Assembly: GCA_002344975.1 (NCBI GenBank) | Contig: DDUV01000060.1 | Coordinates: 1 to 64,000 of the forward strand | Length of the DNA: 64,000 nt | Direction of reading: 5' to 3' | Source: Saprospiraceae bacterium UBA2329 | GTDB taxonomy: Bacteria; Bacteroidota; Bacteroidia; Chitinophagales; Saprospiraceae | Shown here: in pieces, positions 8,354 through 17,104 of the stretch | How positions within the stretch are numbered: position 1 is the first letter of the stretch | How the letters are laid out: each line of letters starts with the position of its first letter | Program-made: the position numbers and the translations under genes | The notes under the pieces: generated by a model | The model's input: the letters and a program-made list of their open reading frames with translations, nothing else | Told to the model about the DNA's origin: nothing | Databases searched by the model: none

Positions 8354-9670
8354 ATGATTTACCAACCTGCCATCGAAACCATGCCCGTGGCGCAACTCCG
8401 CGCCCTGCAAAGCGAACGCTTCGTCCGCCTCGTGCGCTATATGTACGAACACCAGCCATTCTACCGCCGCCAATGGGATGCCCACCGCATTGACATTCGC
8501 TCCGTCAAAAGCATTGATGACATCGGGCGCTTCCCCTTTACCATCAAAACGCATCTCCGCGACGAGTACCCCTTCGGTCTCATGGCCGTGCCGCCTGCCG
8601 ATCTCGTGCGCATACACGCCAGCAGCGGCACCACCGGCAAACCCACCGTCGTGGGCTACACCCGCGCCGATATTGACATGTTCGCCGAAGTGGTAGCCCG
8701 CTCTTTGTGCTGTGCCGGCGCCTTGCCCGGCATGAAACTCCACAATGCCTACGGCTACGGCCTCTTCACCGGCGGACTGGGGCTGCACTACGGCGGCGAG
8801 CGCCTCGGCATGGCCGTCATCCCCGTATCGGGCGGCATGACCGACCGGCAACTCATGCTTTTGCAGGATTTTGGGCCGGAGGTCATTTCCTGCACGCCCT
8901 CCTACGCCCTCACGCTGGCCGAGGCCATCCGCGAACGCGGCATCCCGCTCGAAAAATTCAAGCTGCGCTACGCCATCCTCGGCGCCGAACCCTGGACCGA
9001 AACCACCCGGCAGGCAGTGGAGGCAGGATTGGGCGTCACGGCCACCAATATTTACGGCCTCAGCGAGATTGTAGGCCCCGGCGTGTCACAGGAGGATTTT
9101 GAAGAAAAAGGCGGCAGCCACATCTGGGAGGATCATTTCTTCCCCGAAATCGTACATCCCGATACCGGCGAGCCGCAACCATACAACACAGAGGGCATTC
9201 TGGTTTTTACCACGCTTACAAAGCAAGGCATTCCGCTGATGCGCTACCGCACCAACGACATTTGCAGCCTGTACTACGATTCCGGCAGCAAGCGCACCCA
9301 CATCAAGATGTCGCCCATCAAAGGCCGCTCCGACGATATGCTCATCATACGCGGGGTCAATCTGTTTCACACACAGGTAGAGGCCGTTTTGCACGATATG
9401 CCAGAGTTCAGCGCCAATTACCAGCTCATTATTTACCGCGAAGGCGCCTTAGATGCAGTGGAAGTATTGGTAGAATTGAGCGAAGTCATATATGCGGCCA
9501 TAGGCGCCCGCCTGCCCATCAACGATGAGTTTTTGAACCAGTTGAAACGGCGTTTGGAGAAAAAAATCAAAGACAACATCGGACTGTCCATGCGCATCAC
9601 ATTGGCCGACCGCGACGCTCTGCCCCGCAGCGAGGGTGGCAAGCTGAAAAGGATTTTGGACAGGCGATAG
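8354..9670 (+). CDS. paaK: Phenylacetate-CoA ligase-like AMP-forming enzyme
   Basis: A 438-residue member of the ANL adenylating family. The P-loop is HASSGTTGKPTVVGYT (about residues 93-108), followed by the AYGYGLFTGGLGLHYGGE segment and the IYGLSEIVGPGVS adenine-site motif (about 234-246), all diagnostic of PaaK. The C-terminal domain has RSDDMLIIRGVNLFHTQVE. The enzyme would activate phenylacetate or a related aryl acid to its CoA thioester with ATP. No other paa catabolic gene is nearby, so the actual substrate may differ; single PaaK homologues are common in Bacteroidota with unclear roles. Its last 74 bp overlap the convergent antitoxin-like frame. Confidence 0.85.
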   Translation: MIYQPAIETMPVAQLRALQSERFVRLVRYMYEHQPFYRRQWDAHRIDIRSVKSIDDIGRFPFTIKTHLRDEYPFGLMAVPPADLVRIHASSGTTGKPTVVGYTRADIDMFAEVVARSLCCAGALPGMKLHNAYGYGLFTGGLGLHYGGERLGMAVIPVSGGMTDRQLMLLQDFGPEVISCTPSYALTLAEAIRERGIPLEKFKLRYAILGAEPWTETTRQAVEAGLGVTATNIYGLSEIVGPGVSQEDFEEKGGSHIWEDHFFPEIVHPDTGEPQPYNTEGILVFTTLTKQGIPLMRYRTNDICSLYYDSGSKRTHIKMSPIKGRSDDMLIIRGVNLFHTQVEAVLHDMPEFSANYQLIIYREGALDAVEVLVELSEVIYAAIGARLPINDEFLNQLKRRLEKKIKDNIGLSMRITLADRDALPRSEGGKLKRILDRR

Positions 9671-9923
9671 GGGTACTCTTGGAGAAATCAATTTTTCGAT
9701 CAGTCTTGAATCTGTTCATAAAATCCTGAAAGGCAATATGCTCACCATTCTCAACCTGATTCAGTCCTCTCAAAACAGAGGCCCTTTGATTTTCAGTCAT
9801 CTCGTCCCAAAAATCAGCTTGTGGCTTTATCAGATTTTCAATCTGACTCAGCAAGGCTTCATCGTTAAGATCGGCCAGGTAATCAATAACACTTAGTTTT
9901 CTGGCTTCAAGATTGGAAGTCAT
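9597..9923 (-). CDS. Small antitoxin-like protein
   Basis: A frame of up to 108 residues starting MTSNLEARKLSVIDYLADLN. The first 75 residues are helical and acidic: LNDEALLSQIENLIKPQ, then MTENQRASVLRGLNQVENGE and FQDFMNRFK, a layout shared by small addiction-module antitoxins that precede RelE-type toxins. The last 25 residues are cysteine- and arginine-rich, unlike the rest, and lie inside the 3' end of paaK, so the natural C-terminus was probably near FMNRFK and a frameshift has extended it. No RelE-like toxin is seen beside it; the partner is missing or lost. Confidence 0.5.
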   Translation of the reverse strand: MTSNLEARKLSVIDYLADLNDEALLSQIENLIKPQADFWDEMTENQRASVLRGLNQVENGEHIAFQDFMNRFKTDRKIDFSKSTPIACPKSFSACHPRCGAERRGRPM

Positions 9924-10007
9924 CGGCATGTAATTTAATCTAAAATAAACGCTTCAAAAAACAACTCGGCTTGCATACCAATTCCAGTCATCGGCAGGGC
10001 ATTACAC

Positions 10008-10343
10008 TCATATCACTCCTACTTGCTCACCCCTTTCTATTTCCGAAACATATCCCAAAACAATATCGCGGGCAGGCACTCCATTTTCCAGCAAGACGTC
10101 GAAGATACCCGGATCGGTCAAATCTTCATGTATCCAGATTTTATTATCTTTCAACTCCAGATGTATCAGGCATTGATGCACATATCGGCTTTGCGCCCAG
10201 CCAAATGCCATCAGCACAAAGTGGTTGGCTTCTTTGTTAACAATCAATTGCCTTTTCACCATGGGCATATTGGCTGCACGGCGCGACGCTCTCATATTCA
10301 GCTCGCTCAATAGAAGCTGTTGGATGTTGATTATTTTTGCCAT
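10008..10343 (-). CDS. xisI: XisI-family protein
   Basis: A 111-residue protein whose C-terminal two thirds match XisI: FVLMAFGWAQSRYVHQCLIH, then LELKDNKIWIHEDLTDPGI and NGVPARDIVLGYV. XisI was named in Anabaena as a factor needed for fdxN-element excision, but most homologues sit with xisH away from any such element. The N-terminus here (IINIQQLLLSELNMRASRR) is shorter in resemblance to the family. The ATG at 10343 lies inside the xisH 3' end (13-bp overlap), so the two are translationally coupled. The DNA is clearly AT-richer than the neighbouring housekeeping genes. Confidence 0.85.
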   Translation of the reverse strand: MAKIINIQQLLLSELNMRASRRAANMPMVKRQLIVNKEANHFVLMAFGWAQSRYVHQCLIHLELKDNKIWIHEDLTDPGIFDVLLENGVPARDIVLGYVSEIERGEQVGVI

Positions 10344-10744
10344 AGCACGATACTTTCTGTAAGTAAATTCACAACCAAAAGTTTAACGTTGTTTTCCCGG
10401 ATTCGGCGTAAAAAAAATGCAGTTCTTTCAAAGGTTCTGAAAGTTTCCTCTGAAATTGCCAGAAACAAGTCAATTTCAATGTCCTCATCCCGCAATGCTC
10501 CTCTATAGTCAATGTATTGCCCCAGTGCTGTATGAAAATCATAGATCAGAGAGCGGTTCCCGAATGATTTTACCTCAACAAGTATCTTTTCGATACCTCT
10601 TTCAGCTACCAGAAATTTTTCGGCTGCTAAATCTATATCCACAGAAATATCACCTGTTTGCAGTGTAAATGGGTCGTCCGTTATGACCCAACGATCCTTT
10701 TCTAAAGCAAATCTGACAGCCTTGTGAATAATATCTTTAGCCAT
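10331..10744 (-). CDS. xisH: XisH-family protein, PD-(D/E)XK nuclease-like
   Basis: A 137-residue protein starting MAKDIIHKAVRFALEKDRW. The stretch VDIDLAAEKFLVAERG followed by KILVEVKSF is the D...E-x-K arrangement of a PD-(D/E)XK nuclease fold and the hallmark of XisH. ALGQYIDYRGAL and LFLAISEETF also match the family. The start at 10744 is chosen because the -7 box at 10772-10779 lies between it and the longer frame's TTG at 10774. XisH-XisI pairs behave like small mobile modules, plentiful in cyanobacteria and scattered in Bacteroidota; a toxin-antitoxin or DNA-processing role is an inference. Confidence 0.88.
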   Translation of the reverse strand: MAKDIIHKAVRFALEKDRWVITDDPFTLQTGDISVDIDLAAEKFLVAERGIEKILVEVKSFGNRSLIYDFHTALGQYIDYRGALRDEDIEIDLFLAISEETFRTFERTAFFLRRIRENNVKLLVVNLLTESIVLWQK

Positions 10745-10771
10745 GTTCTTTCTGTTGAGGTGAAGATTTTG

Positions 10772-10779
10772 CAAATATA
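10772..10779 (-). promoter_or_regulatory. TAnnTTTG -7 box (TATATTTG) for xisHI
   Basis: TATATTTG on the minus strand ends 28 bp before the xisH ATG at 10744. It gives a short leader and sets the start. Confidence 0.6.
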
Positions 10780-10799
10780 AAACATTCTGACCATACCCC

Positions 10800-12608
10800 T
10801 CAGCCCCCCGTCAACTTCCTGTACTCCCCCTCCAACCTCGACAACTCCTCGTGCGTGCCGCGCTGCACGATGCGGCCCCGGTGCATCACGATGATCTCGT
10901 CGGCATGGCGGATGGTGCTCAGCCGGTGCGCTATGACAATGGCCGTGCGGTTTTTCATCAGTTCCTCCAAAGCCTGCTGCACCAATTTTTCCGACTCCGT
11001 ATCCAAGGCCGAAGTAGCCTCGTCGAGGATGAGGATGGCAGGGTTTTTCAGGATGGCGCGGGCAATGGTGAGACGCTGGCGTTGGCCGCCGCTGAGCTTG
11101 AGGCCCCGGTCGCCGATATTGGTCTGGTAGCCGTTTTCGGTGGCCATGATGAACTCGTGCGCATGTGCAATGCGGGCGGCGCGCTCCACATCTTCAGGCG
11201 TTGCGCCTTCCATACCGAACACGATGTTGTTGTAAATGGTATCATTGAACAGGATGGCCTCCTGCGATACAATGCCCATAAGGCTGCGCAGATTTTTGAG
11301 ACTCATCTGCCGAATGTCCACGCCATCAATAAAAATACCTCCCGACTGCACCTCGTAAAACCGGGGCAGCAAATCGGCTATGGTGGACTTGCCCGCTCCC
11401 GATGCGCCCACCAAAGCCACTACGCGCCCTTTGGGGATAAAGAGATTAACATCCTGTAACACAGGCCCTTCGGTGTCGTTGTAGGCAAAACCCACATGGC
11501 GGTATTCGATGGCGGTTTGGAATGTTGCGGGCGGCTGGGGCTGCGCTGCCTCCTGAATGCCGAGCGGCGCGTCCAGCACCACTTCCACTCGTTGCATCGC
11601 GGCGATGCCTTTTTGAATATCATAAACGGCTCGGGACAGCTTTTTGGCCGGCTCGATGACGTTGTAAAATGCGAAGATGAAGGTCAGGAAAGTCTCGGCG
11701 CCCATTTGCCCCGAAAAAACGAGCCGCGAACCAAACCACAGCAGCACCGCCACCACCCCGATGCCAAGAAATTCCGACAAGGGCGAGGACAGATCGCGGC
11801 GCCACAGCAGGCGGGTGAGCGTGTGGCGGTAGGCTTCGTTTTCGCGCCCGAATTTGTTGCGCTGATACCCCTCGGCGTTGAATCCCTTGATGATGCGCAG
11901 GCCGCCCAGCGCTTCTTCGATGATGGACACCAAAGAGCCGAGCCGCTCCTGCACATCGAGCGAACTGCGTTTGAGCCGCCGCCCGATACCGCCGATCACA
12001 AAACCGGTGAACAGCATGAGCGCAAACACGAACATGGTGAGTTGCGGACTGATGTACAACATGATGCCCAGTGCGCCGGTGATGATGAGCGGCTCGCGGA
12101 ATACCGCCTCCAATACGTTGAGGATGCTCCATTCCACCTCCTGCACATCAGCGGTGATGCGCGACATGAGGTCGCCTTTGCGCTCTTCCGAGAAGTACGA
12201 CAGCGGCAGCACCAGCAGCTTGGCAAACAACTGCCCCCGGAGGTCGCGGATGATACCGTTGCGCACCGGCGCCATAAAAAACAGGGAGAGGTAGCGAAAG
12301 AGGTTTTTCAAAAAAAACACCCCCACAATCCAGATGCACACATACACCAAAGCCGCCTCTTTGCCTTGTTCGACAATGAGGCGGCTGACGGTATAGCCGA
12401 AATAATCGCTGATATTTTTGAAAGAAAACCCTGCTGCAGGCGCCTCCGTGATGAGGGCTTTTCGGTCGAACAGCAGTTCGAGGAAAGGCTGTAGCAGAGG
12501 AATGGCAATGGCGGTGAACAAAGCGGTCAGCAGGTTGCTCACGATGTTCAATACCACCTGAGAGCGGTAATTGCGCAAATAACCGAGCAGGCGCCAGAAA
12601 CTTCTCAC
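10800..12608 (-). CDS. MsbA-like ABC exporter (fused permease-ATPase)
   Basis: A 602-residue half-transporter. Six membrane helices occupy about residues 15-330, and the nucleotide-binding domain follows with Walker A VGASGAGKST, signature LSGGQRQR, Walker B ILILDEATSALD and the switch histidine in IAHRLST. It would dimerise and flip a lipid or amphiphile, as MsbA does for lipid A, though drug or peptide export cannot be excluded. The start is the GTG at 12606-12608, sharing one base with the accC stop codon, so it is the last gene of the efp-accB-accC operon by position and probably by coupling. Confidence 0.88.
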   Translation of the reverse strand: MRSFWRLLGYLRNYRSQVVLNIVSNLLTALFTAIAIPLLQPFLELLFDRKALITEAPAAGFSFKNISDYFGYTVSRLIVEQGKEAALVYVCIWIVGVFFLKNLFRYLSLFFMAPVRNGIIRDLRGQLFAKLLVLPLSYFSEERKGDLMSRITADVQEVEWSILNVLEAVFREPLIITGALGIMLYISPQLTMFVFALMLFTGFVIGGIGRRLKRSSLDVQERLGSLVSIIEEALGGLRIIKGFNAEGYQRNKFGRENEAYRHTLTRLLWRRDLSSPLSEFLGIGVVAVLLWFGSRLVFSGQMGAETFLTFIFAFYNVIEPAKKLSRAVYDIQKGIAAMQRVEVVLDAPLGIQEAAQPQPPATFQTAIEYRHVGFAYNDTEGPVLQDVNLFIPKGRVVALVGASGAGKSTIADLLPRFYEVQSGGIFIDGVDIRQMSLKNLRSLMGIVSQEAILFNDTIYNNIVFGMEGATPEDVERAARIAHAHEFIMATENGYQTNIGDRGLKLSGGQRQRLTIARAILKNPAILILDEATSALDTESEKLVQQALEELMKNRTAIVIAHRLSTIRHADEIIVMHRGRIVQRGTHEELSRLEGEYRKLTGG

Positions 12609-13948
12609 TACTGCGTCAGATCGAAATCGTTGAGAAAACCGGTGTGGAAATTCCCGTTGCGGAAGTTCTCGTCCTTCATCAGCCGCTGATGGAAGGGCAC
12701 AGTGGTTTTTACGCCCTCAATGATGAACTCGTCCAATGCGCGCTCCATTTTGCGAATCACTTCTTCGCGGGTGCGAGCGCGACAGATGAGCTTGGCAATC
12801 ATCGAATCGTAGAAAGGCGGGATGGTGTAGCCTGCGTAAACGTGCGTGTCCACCCGAACGCCGTGCCCTTTGGAGCTGTGGAACGAACTGATGCGCCCCG
12901 GGCTGGGCCGGAAATTGTGGAACGGGTCTTCGGCATTGATACGGCACTCCATGGCGTACATGGTCGGGTAGTAATTTTTGCCGCTGATGCGTTCGCCAGC
13001 TGCAATTTTAATTTGCTCTTTGATGAGATCGTGGTCAATAACCTCCTCGGTCACAGGATGTTCCACCTGAATACGGGTGTTCATCTCCATGAAATAGAAG
13101 TTGCGGTATTTGTCCACCAAAAACTCAACGGTACCCACGCCCTCGTAATTGATGCACTGACCGGCCTTGACGGCAGCCTCGCCCATTTTTTCGCGCAGTT
13201 CGTCGGTCATAAACGGAGAGGGACTTTCCTCTACCAATTTCTGGTGGCGGCGCTGTATGGAGCAGTCGCGCTCGGAGAGGTGCACCACCGTACCGAACTG
13301 GTCGCCGGCAATCTGAAACTCAATGTGGCGCGGTTCTTCTACAAACTTCTCCACATATACACCGTCGTTACCGAAAGCAGCTTTGGCCTCGGTGCGGGCC
13401 AGAGTGTAGGCGGTTTCAAAATCTTTTTCCTCCCAAACCACGCGCATGCCTTTGCCACCGCCCCCGGCAGTCGCTTTAATGATGACGGGGTAGCCAATGT
13501 CTTTGGCAATTTTATGGCCGTGCTTGAGGTCTTTCACCAAGCCGTCGGAACCCGGAACGACCGGCACGCCGGCCTTTATCATAGTCTCCTTGGCGGTGAT
13601 TTTATCGCCCATTTTGCGAATCTGGTCTGCAGAAGGGCCGATAAATTTGATGCCGTATTCGCTGCAAACCTCTGCAAACTCTGCATTTTCGGCCAGAAAC
13701 CCGTAGCCGGGGTGAATGGCGTCGGCATTGGTGATTTCCACCGCCGCCATGATGCGCGGGATGCTGAGGTAAGACTCGGAGGAAGCAGGCGGGCCGATAC
13801 ATACAGCCTCGTCGGCAAAGCGCACGTGCAGGCTCTCGCGGTCGGCGGTAGAATAAACCGCCACCGTTTTGATGCCCATTTCGCGGCAGGTGCGAATGAT
13901 GCGCAGGGCTATTTCGCCCCGGTTGGCAATGAGTATTTTATTGAACAT
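12608..13948 (-). CDS. accC: Acetyl-CoA carboxylase, biotin carboxylase subunit
   Basis: A 446-residue ATP-grasp enzyme that carboxylates the biotin of AccB with bicarbonate and ATP, the first half-reaction of malonyl-CoA formation. The N-terminus FNKILIANRGEIALRIIRTC, the glycine-rich loop ATAGGGGKGMRVV, ERDCSIQRRHQKLVEESPSP and EMNTRIQVEHPVTEE are all canonical. It follows accB by 54 bp and is followed by the exporter with a 1-base overlap. Length and motifs are complete. A pyruvate carboxylase subunit would look similar, but the pairing with an AccB-type carrier supports this call. Confidence 0.96.
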   Translation of the reverse strand: MFNKILIANRGEIALRIIRTCREMGIKTVAVYSTADRESLHVRFADEAVCIGPPASSESYLSIPRIMAAVEITNADAIHPGYGFLAENAEFAEVCSEYGIKFIGPSADQIRKMGDKITAKETMIKAGVPVVPGSDGLVKDLKHGHKIAKDIGYPVIIKATAGGGGKGMRVVWEEKDFETAYTLARTEAKAAFGNDGVYVEKFVEEPRHIEFQIAGDQFGTVVHLSERDCSIQRRHQKLVEESPSPFMTDELREKMGEAAVKAGQCINYEGVGTVEFLVDKYRNFYFMEMNTRIQVEHPVTEEVIDHDLIKEQIKIAAGERISGKNYYPTMYAMECRINAEDPFHNFRPSPGRISSFHSSKGHGVRVDTHVYAGYTIPPFYDSMIAKLICRARTREEVIRKMERALDEFIIEGVKTTVPFHQRLMKDENFRNGNFHTGFLNDFDLTQ

Positions 13949-14002
13949 AAGGCGCTTCAGTGATATGAAAAAAATCTCCCTGACGGATCGCTCTTACAAG
14001 AC

Positions 14003-14503
14003 TTATCCCTTGGGATCAATGAGGAAAAGCACCTGATCGAACTCTACCGGAGATGCGTCTTCCACCATAATTTTGACTACCGTACCGCCGTGTTCGGATT
14101 CGATTTCGTTGAACAACTTCATGGCTTCGATGATGCACACCACATCGCCGGGCTTGATGACGTCGCCGGGCTTCACATAAGCCGGTTTGTCGGGCGAGGG
14201 CGAGCGGTAGAAGGTGCCCACAATCGGCGAGCGCACTTCCAGATAAGCGCCGCTGCCTTTGTCGGCAGATGGTGCAGATGCAGACGGGGCAGGAGCCGAT
14301 GTTGATTCCTGCACAGGAGCCGGCGCCGGGGCGGGAGCCACAGCAGGAGCCGAAACCATGACAGGTGCAACAGCATGGCCGCCTCTGTCGAAGTGCCGTG
14401 TGCGGACGGACATTTCAAATTCGCCATCCTTCATTTTGAACTCCGACAGCTCGAGTTTGCTGACCAAGCGGAGGAGTTCCTGGATTTCCTTGAAGTTATT
14501 CAT
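14003..14503 (-). CDS. accB: Acetyl-CoA carboxylase biotin carboxyl carrier protein
   Basis: A 166-residue carrier. An N-terminal helical part (NNFKEIQELLRLVSKLELSE) is followed by a proline/alanine-rich linker (about residues 46-80) and a biotinyl domain whose lysine K129 lies in CIIEAMKLF, the biotinylation site. It carries carboxybiotin from AccC to the carboxyltransferase, which is not encoded in the window. It lies 5 bp downstream of efp and upstream of accC, a typical Bacteroidota order. Confidence 0.96.
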   Translation of the reverse strand: MNNFKEIQELLRLVSKLELSEFKMKDGEFEMSVRTRHFDRGGHAVAPVMVSAPAVAPAPAPAPVQESTSAPAPSASAPSADKGSGAYLEVRSPIVGTFYRSPSPDKPAYVKPGDVIKPGDVVCIIEAMKLFNEIESEHGGTVVKIMVEDASPVEFDQVLFLIDPKG

Positions 14504-14508
14504 GACTG

Positions 14509-15075
14509 TTATTGTTTAACCCGTTCCATGTATGCGCCGTTGCTGGTATCAATGCGGATGAAATCGCCTTCATTGACAAACAGCGGCACTTTGACATCTG
14601 CGCCGGTTTCTACTTTGGCCGGCTTGAGGGTGTTGGTGGCAGTATCTCCTCTGAGGCCCGGCTCTGTGTAAGTAACCTGCAAAACCACATTGGAAGGAAG
14701 TTCCACATTGAGCGGAATGTCTTTTTCTGCGTGGTAAAGGATTTCCACTTCAATGCCTTCCTTGAGCAATTCCGGGCGGGAGATCATGTCTTCCATGATG
14801 GAGGTTTGCTCGAAGGTATCGTTGTCCATAAAATGGTAACCGGCATCATCGGGGTAAAGGAACTGAAACTTGCGACGCTCTACGCGCACCACGTCAATTT
14901 TGTGGCCGGAGGGGAAAGTGTTTTCCAAAACGCGACCCGTGGTAACGCTTTTCATGCGGGTGCGAACAAACGCGGCGCCTTTGCCGGGTTTCACATGTTG
15001 GAACTCTACAATGGTGAAAATGTCGTTGTTGTATTCGATACACAAGCCGTTACGGATATCAGCTGTACTTGCCAT
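14509..15075 (-). CDS. efp: Elongation factor P
   Basis: A 188-residue protein of three beta-barrel domains that relieves ribosome stalling at polyproline. STADIRNGLCIEYNNDIFTI opens domain I and the loop VKPGKGAAFVR holds K32, equivalent to the lysine that is modified in enterobacteria. The modifying enzymes are not in the window. C-terminal TGADVKVPLFVNEGDFIRID is the usual family ending. A strong -7 box is at 15113-15120, 38 bp upstream, making efp the first gene of the efp-accB-accC-exporter operon. Confidence 0.97.
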   Translation of the reverse strand: MASTADIRNGLCIEYNNDIFTIVEFQHVKPGKGAAFVRTRMKSVTTGRVLENTFPSGHKIDVVRVERRKFQFLYPDDAGYHFMDNDTFEQTSIMEDMISRPELLKEGIEVEILYHAEKDIPLNVELPSNVVLQVTYTEPGLRGDTATNTLKPAKVETGADVKVPLFVNEGDFIRIDTSNGAYMERVKQ

Positions 15076-15112
15076 AAGTGTAGTAAATATTGATGGTTTT
15101 GAAAATTTTGTG

Positions 15113-15120
15113 CAAAGATA
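15113..15120 (-). promoter_or_regulatory. TAnnTTTG -7 box (TATCTTTG) for efp operon
   Basis: TATCTTTG on the minus strand, 38 bp ahead of the efp ATG, between efp and fabH. It suggests that efp has its own promoter as well as any read-through from fabH. Confidence 0.65.
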
Positions 15121-15141
15121 GAAAAAATCGGGCGGAGCCTG

Positions 15142-16131
15142 TCAATAAGCCCATTTTAGATACACAGCGCCCCAGGTGAAGCCGCCGCCGAAAGCCGTGA
15201 GTACCAGATTGTCGCCTTTTTTGAGTTGGTTTTCCCACTCCCACAGGCACAGCGGTATGGTGGCTGCGGTGGTGTTGCCGTAGCGCTCGATGTTGATCAT
15301 GACTTTTTCAATCGGAAAATTGAGTTGATTGGCTACCGACTCGATGATGCGAAGGTTGGCCTGATGCGGCACTACCCAAGCTACGTCGTCCTGGCCCAAT
15401 TGATTGCGTTCCATCACCTGCCTGACCACATCGGCCATGCCGTTGACGGCGTATTTGAACACCGGTTTGCCGTTTTGATATGCAAAATGTTCGCGGTTGT
15501 CTAAAGTGTGTTGCGAGGCCGGCCAGCGCGATCCGCCTGCTTTTTGGTAGAGGTACTGCTGCCCCATGCCGTCGCTTTTGTTGACGAAATCCAGAACACC
15601 CGTCGGCTCTTCGGAGGCTTCCAGAAGGACTGCGCCGGCTGCGTCGCCGAAGATGATACAGGTGGCCCGGTCGGTGTAGTCTATGATGGATGACATTTTG
15701 TCGGCGCCGATGACGACAACCTTTTTGGCCATGCCCGACTGAATATAAGTGGAGGCCGTGCTGAGGGCAAAAATAAACCCGGAGCAGGCAGCGGCGAGGT
15801 CGAAACAGAAGGCATTTTTCATGTCGGTGGCGTGCGCAATGAGGTTGGCCGTATCGGGAAACATCATGTCGGGGGTGACGGTGGCGCAGATGACGAGGTC
15901 AATTTCGGAGGGGTCGGTGTTGGTCTTTTCGAGCAAGCCTTTGACGGCCTCAATGCCCATGACGGAAACGCCCTGGCCTTCTCCTTTGAGGATGTGGCGC
16001 TCGCGTATGCCGGTGCGGGTCATAATCCATTCGTCGTTGGTGTCCACCATTTGTGCGAGGTCATGGTTGGTGAGCACATCATCGGGCACAAAACAGTGAA
16101 CCCCGGTAAGGGAAGCGTACATTTTAGACAT
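15142..16131 (-). CDS. fabH: Beta-ketoacyl-ACP synthase III
   Basis: A 329-residue thiolase-fold enzyme that starts fatty-acid chains by condensing acyl-CoA with malonyl-ACP. The catalytic cysteine is C116 in AAACSGF; the histidine is in VVPHQANLRIIES and the asparagine in ERYGNTTAATIPL. GGGFTWGAVYLKW at the end closes the active site. The start MSKMYASLTGVHCFVPDDV at 16131 fits the family and removes a 66-residue non-homologous extension. MYASLTG at 16122 is an alternative. It lies upstream of efp-accB-accC on the same strand, linking initiation with malonyl-CoA supply. Confidence 0.96.
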   Translation of the reverse strand: MSKMYASLTGVHCFVPDDVLTNHDLAQMVDTNDEWIMTRTGIRERHILKGEGQGVSVMGIEAVKGLLEKTNTDPSEIDLVICATVTPDMMFPDTANLIAHATDMKNAFCFDLAAACSGFIFALSTASTYIQSGMAKKVVVIGADKMSSIIDYTDRATCIIFGDAAGAVLLEASEEPTGVLDFVNKSDGMGQQYLYQKAGGSRWPASQHTLDNREHFAYQNGKPVFKYAVNGMADVVRQVMERNQLGQDDVAWVVPHQANLRIIESVANQLNFPIEKVMINIERYGNTTAATIPLCLWEWENQLKKGDNLVLTAFGGGFTWGAVYLKWAY

Positions 16132-16161
16132 AGACGTAGTTGCGTGTTGCAAAAATCGGCG

Positions 16162-16169
16162 CGAAGGTA
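16162..16169 (-). promoter_or_regulatory. Near-match -7 box (TACCTTCG) for fabH
   Basis: TACCTTCG on the minus strand, 31 bp ahead of the chosen fabH ATG, with one mismatch to TAnnTTTG. The position supports the 16131 start. Confidence 0.45.
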
Positions 16170-16349
16170 GAAAGTTATGCCAAGACACAAGAAAAAAAAT
16201 GGAATGCGTTGCGACAGGGACGGAAACGGCATAGCCCCTTGCCGCCGGATGGTATGCGTGCAAGGGGCTATGAGAGTGGACGGCCCGGCCCCGCCGGTAT
16301 GTCAGTTGCCTGTGGCGGGGGGCGCCCAAAAAAGAAAAAGAGGAACGCC

Positions 16350-17015
16350 TTAATCTAATGTCACCACCTTGCCCGAACCGGCGATGCTGGAATTGATTTT
16401 GGGGCGGCCTTTGTAGTGTACGCTGCCGCTGCCGGCGATGGAGACATCAAGGCGGTCGCCGACTTCGACGTAGCAGTTGCCGCTGCCGCCAATGCTGATT
16501 TTGCTGCTGCCTACGCGAAGGTTGGCTGCTTTGACATTGCCGCTGCCGCCGATGCTGACTTTGAGGGAGTTGGCATCGCCGGAGAACTCAATGTTGCCGC
16601 TGCCGCCGATGGAGAAGTGGAGGTCGCCGAGGTTATTGAAGGCTTCGGTGGCAATGATTTTGCCGCTGCCGCCGATGGATAGCGCCTGTACGGTGGGGAT
16701 GGTGATGTAAATTTTGACGTCGGAATAATTGCGGACGTTGTTGTGGAAACCGATGTTCCAGGAGCCGTTTTTGACTTCCTGCTTGAGGTTGTCTATCAGG
16801 TTTTTCTGAGCTTCGACGATTACTTTCTGCGTTTTGCCGGGCTGCACATACACGATGCCGGAGATGCCGAGGCCAATGCTGTGGAAATCGTCGAGCGAGA
16901 GTGTTTCTTTGACGACGGGGCCTTCGCCGGAGATGGTTTTCCAGGAAGATTGCGCCCATGCAGGCAGTGTGAGGAGGAGGGCCGCTGCGGCGACGAGGAT
17001 GCTGAATGTTTTCAT
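16350..17015 (-). CDS. Exported head-GIN domain protein (DUF2807)
   Basis: A 221-residue protein with a clear signal peptide (MKTFSILVAAAALLLTLPAWAQ split by cleavage after AQ). The mature part is a beta-helix built of repeated IGGSGN turns (SIGGSGKIIA, SIGGSGNIEF, SIGGSGNVKA, SIGGSGNCYV, then SIAGSGSV and SIAGSGKV), the signature of head-GIN domain proteins. It is likely periplasmic or surface-held; function in the family is unknown, with adhesion or stabilising roles proposed. The upstream 17 residues of the open frame are not used because the signal peptide begins at the second Met. The next gene upstream ends 89 bp away. Confidence 0.85.
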   Translation of the reverse strand: MKTFSILVAAAALLLTLPAWAQSSWKTISGEGPVVKETLSLDDFHSIGLGISGIVYVQPGKTQKVIVEAQKNLIDNLKQEVKNGSWNIGFHNNVRNYSDVKIYITIPTVQALSIGGSGKIIATEAFNNLGDLHFSIGGSGNIEFSGDANSLKVSIGGSGNVKAANLRVGSSKISIGGSGNCYVEVGDRLDVSIAGSGSVHYKGRPKINSSIAGSGKVVTLD

Positions 17016-17104
17016 GTTTTTGATTTTTTTGGAGGTAATGACAAGATTGGAGCGGCGGGGTTGCATGTGAACGGAAATAGGCGACGAACAAGTGGAGGCA
17101 ACAT

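Noticed and set aside
12644..13963. 439-residue frame antisense to accC
   Set aside because: Mirror of a GC-rich coding gene with strong third-position bias; the accC product on the other strand is certain.
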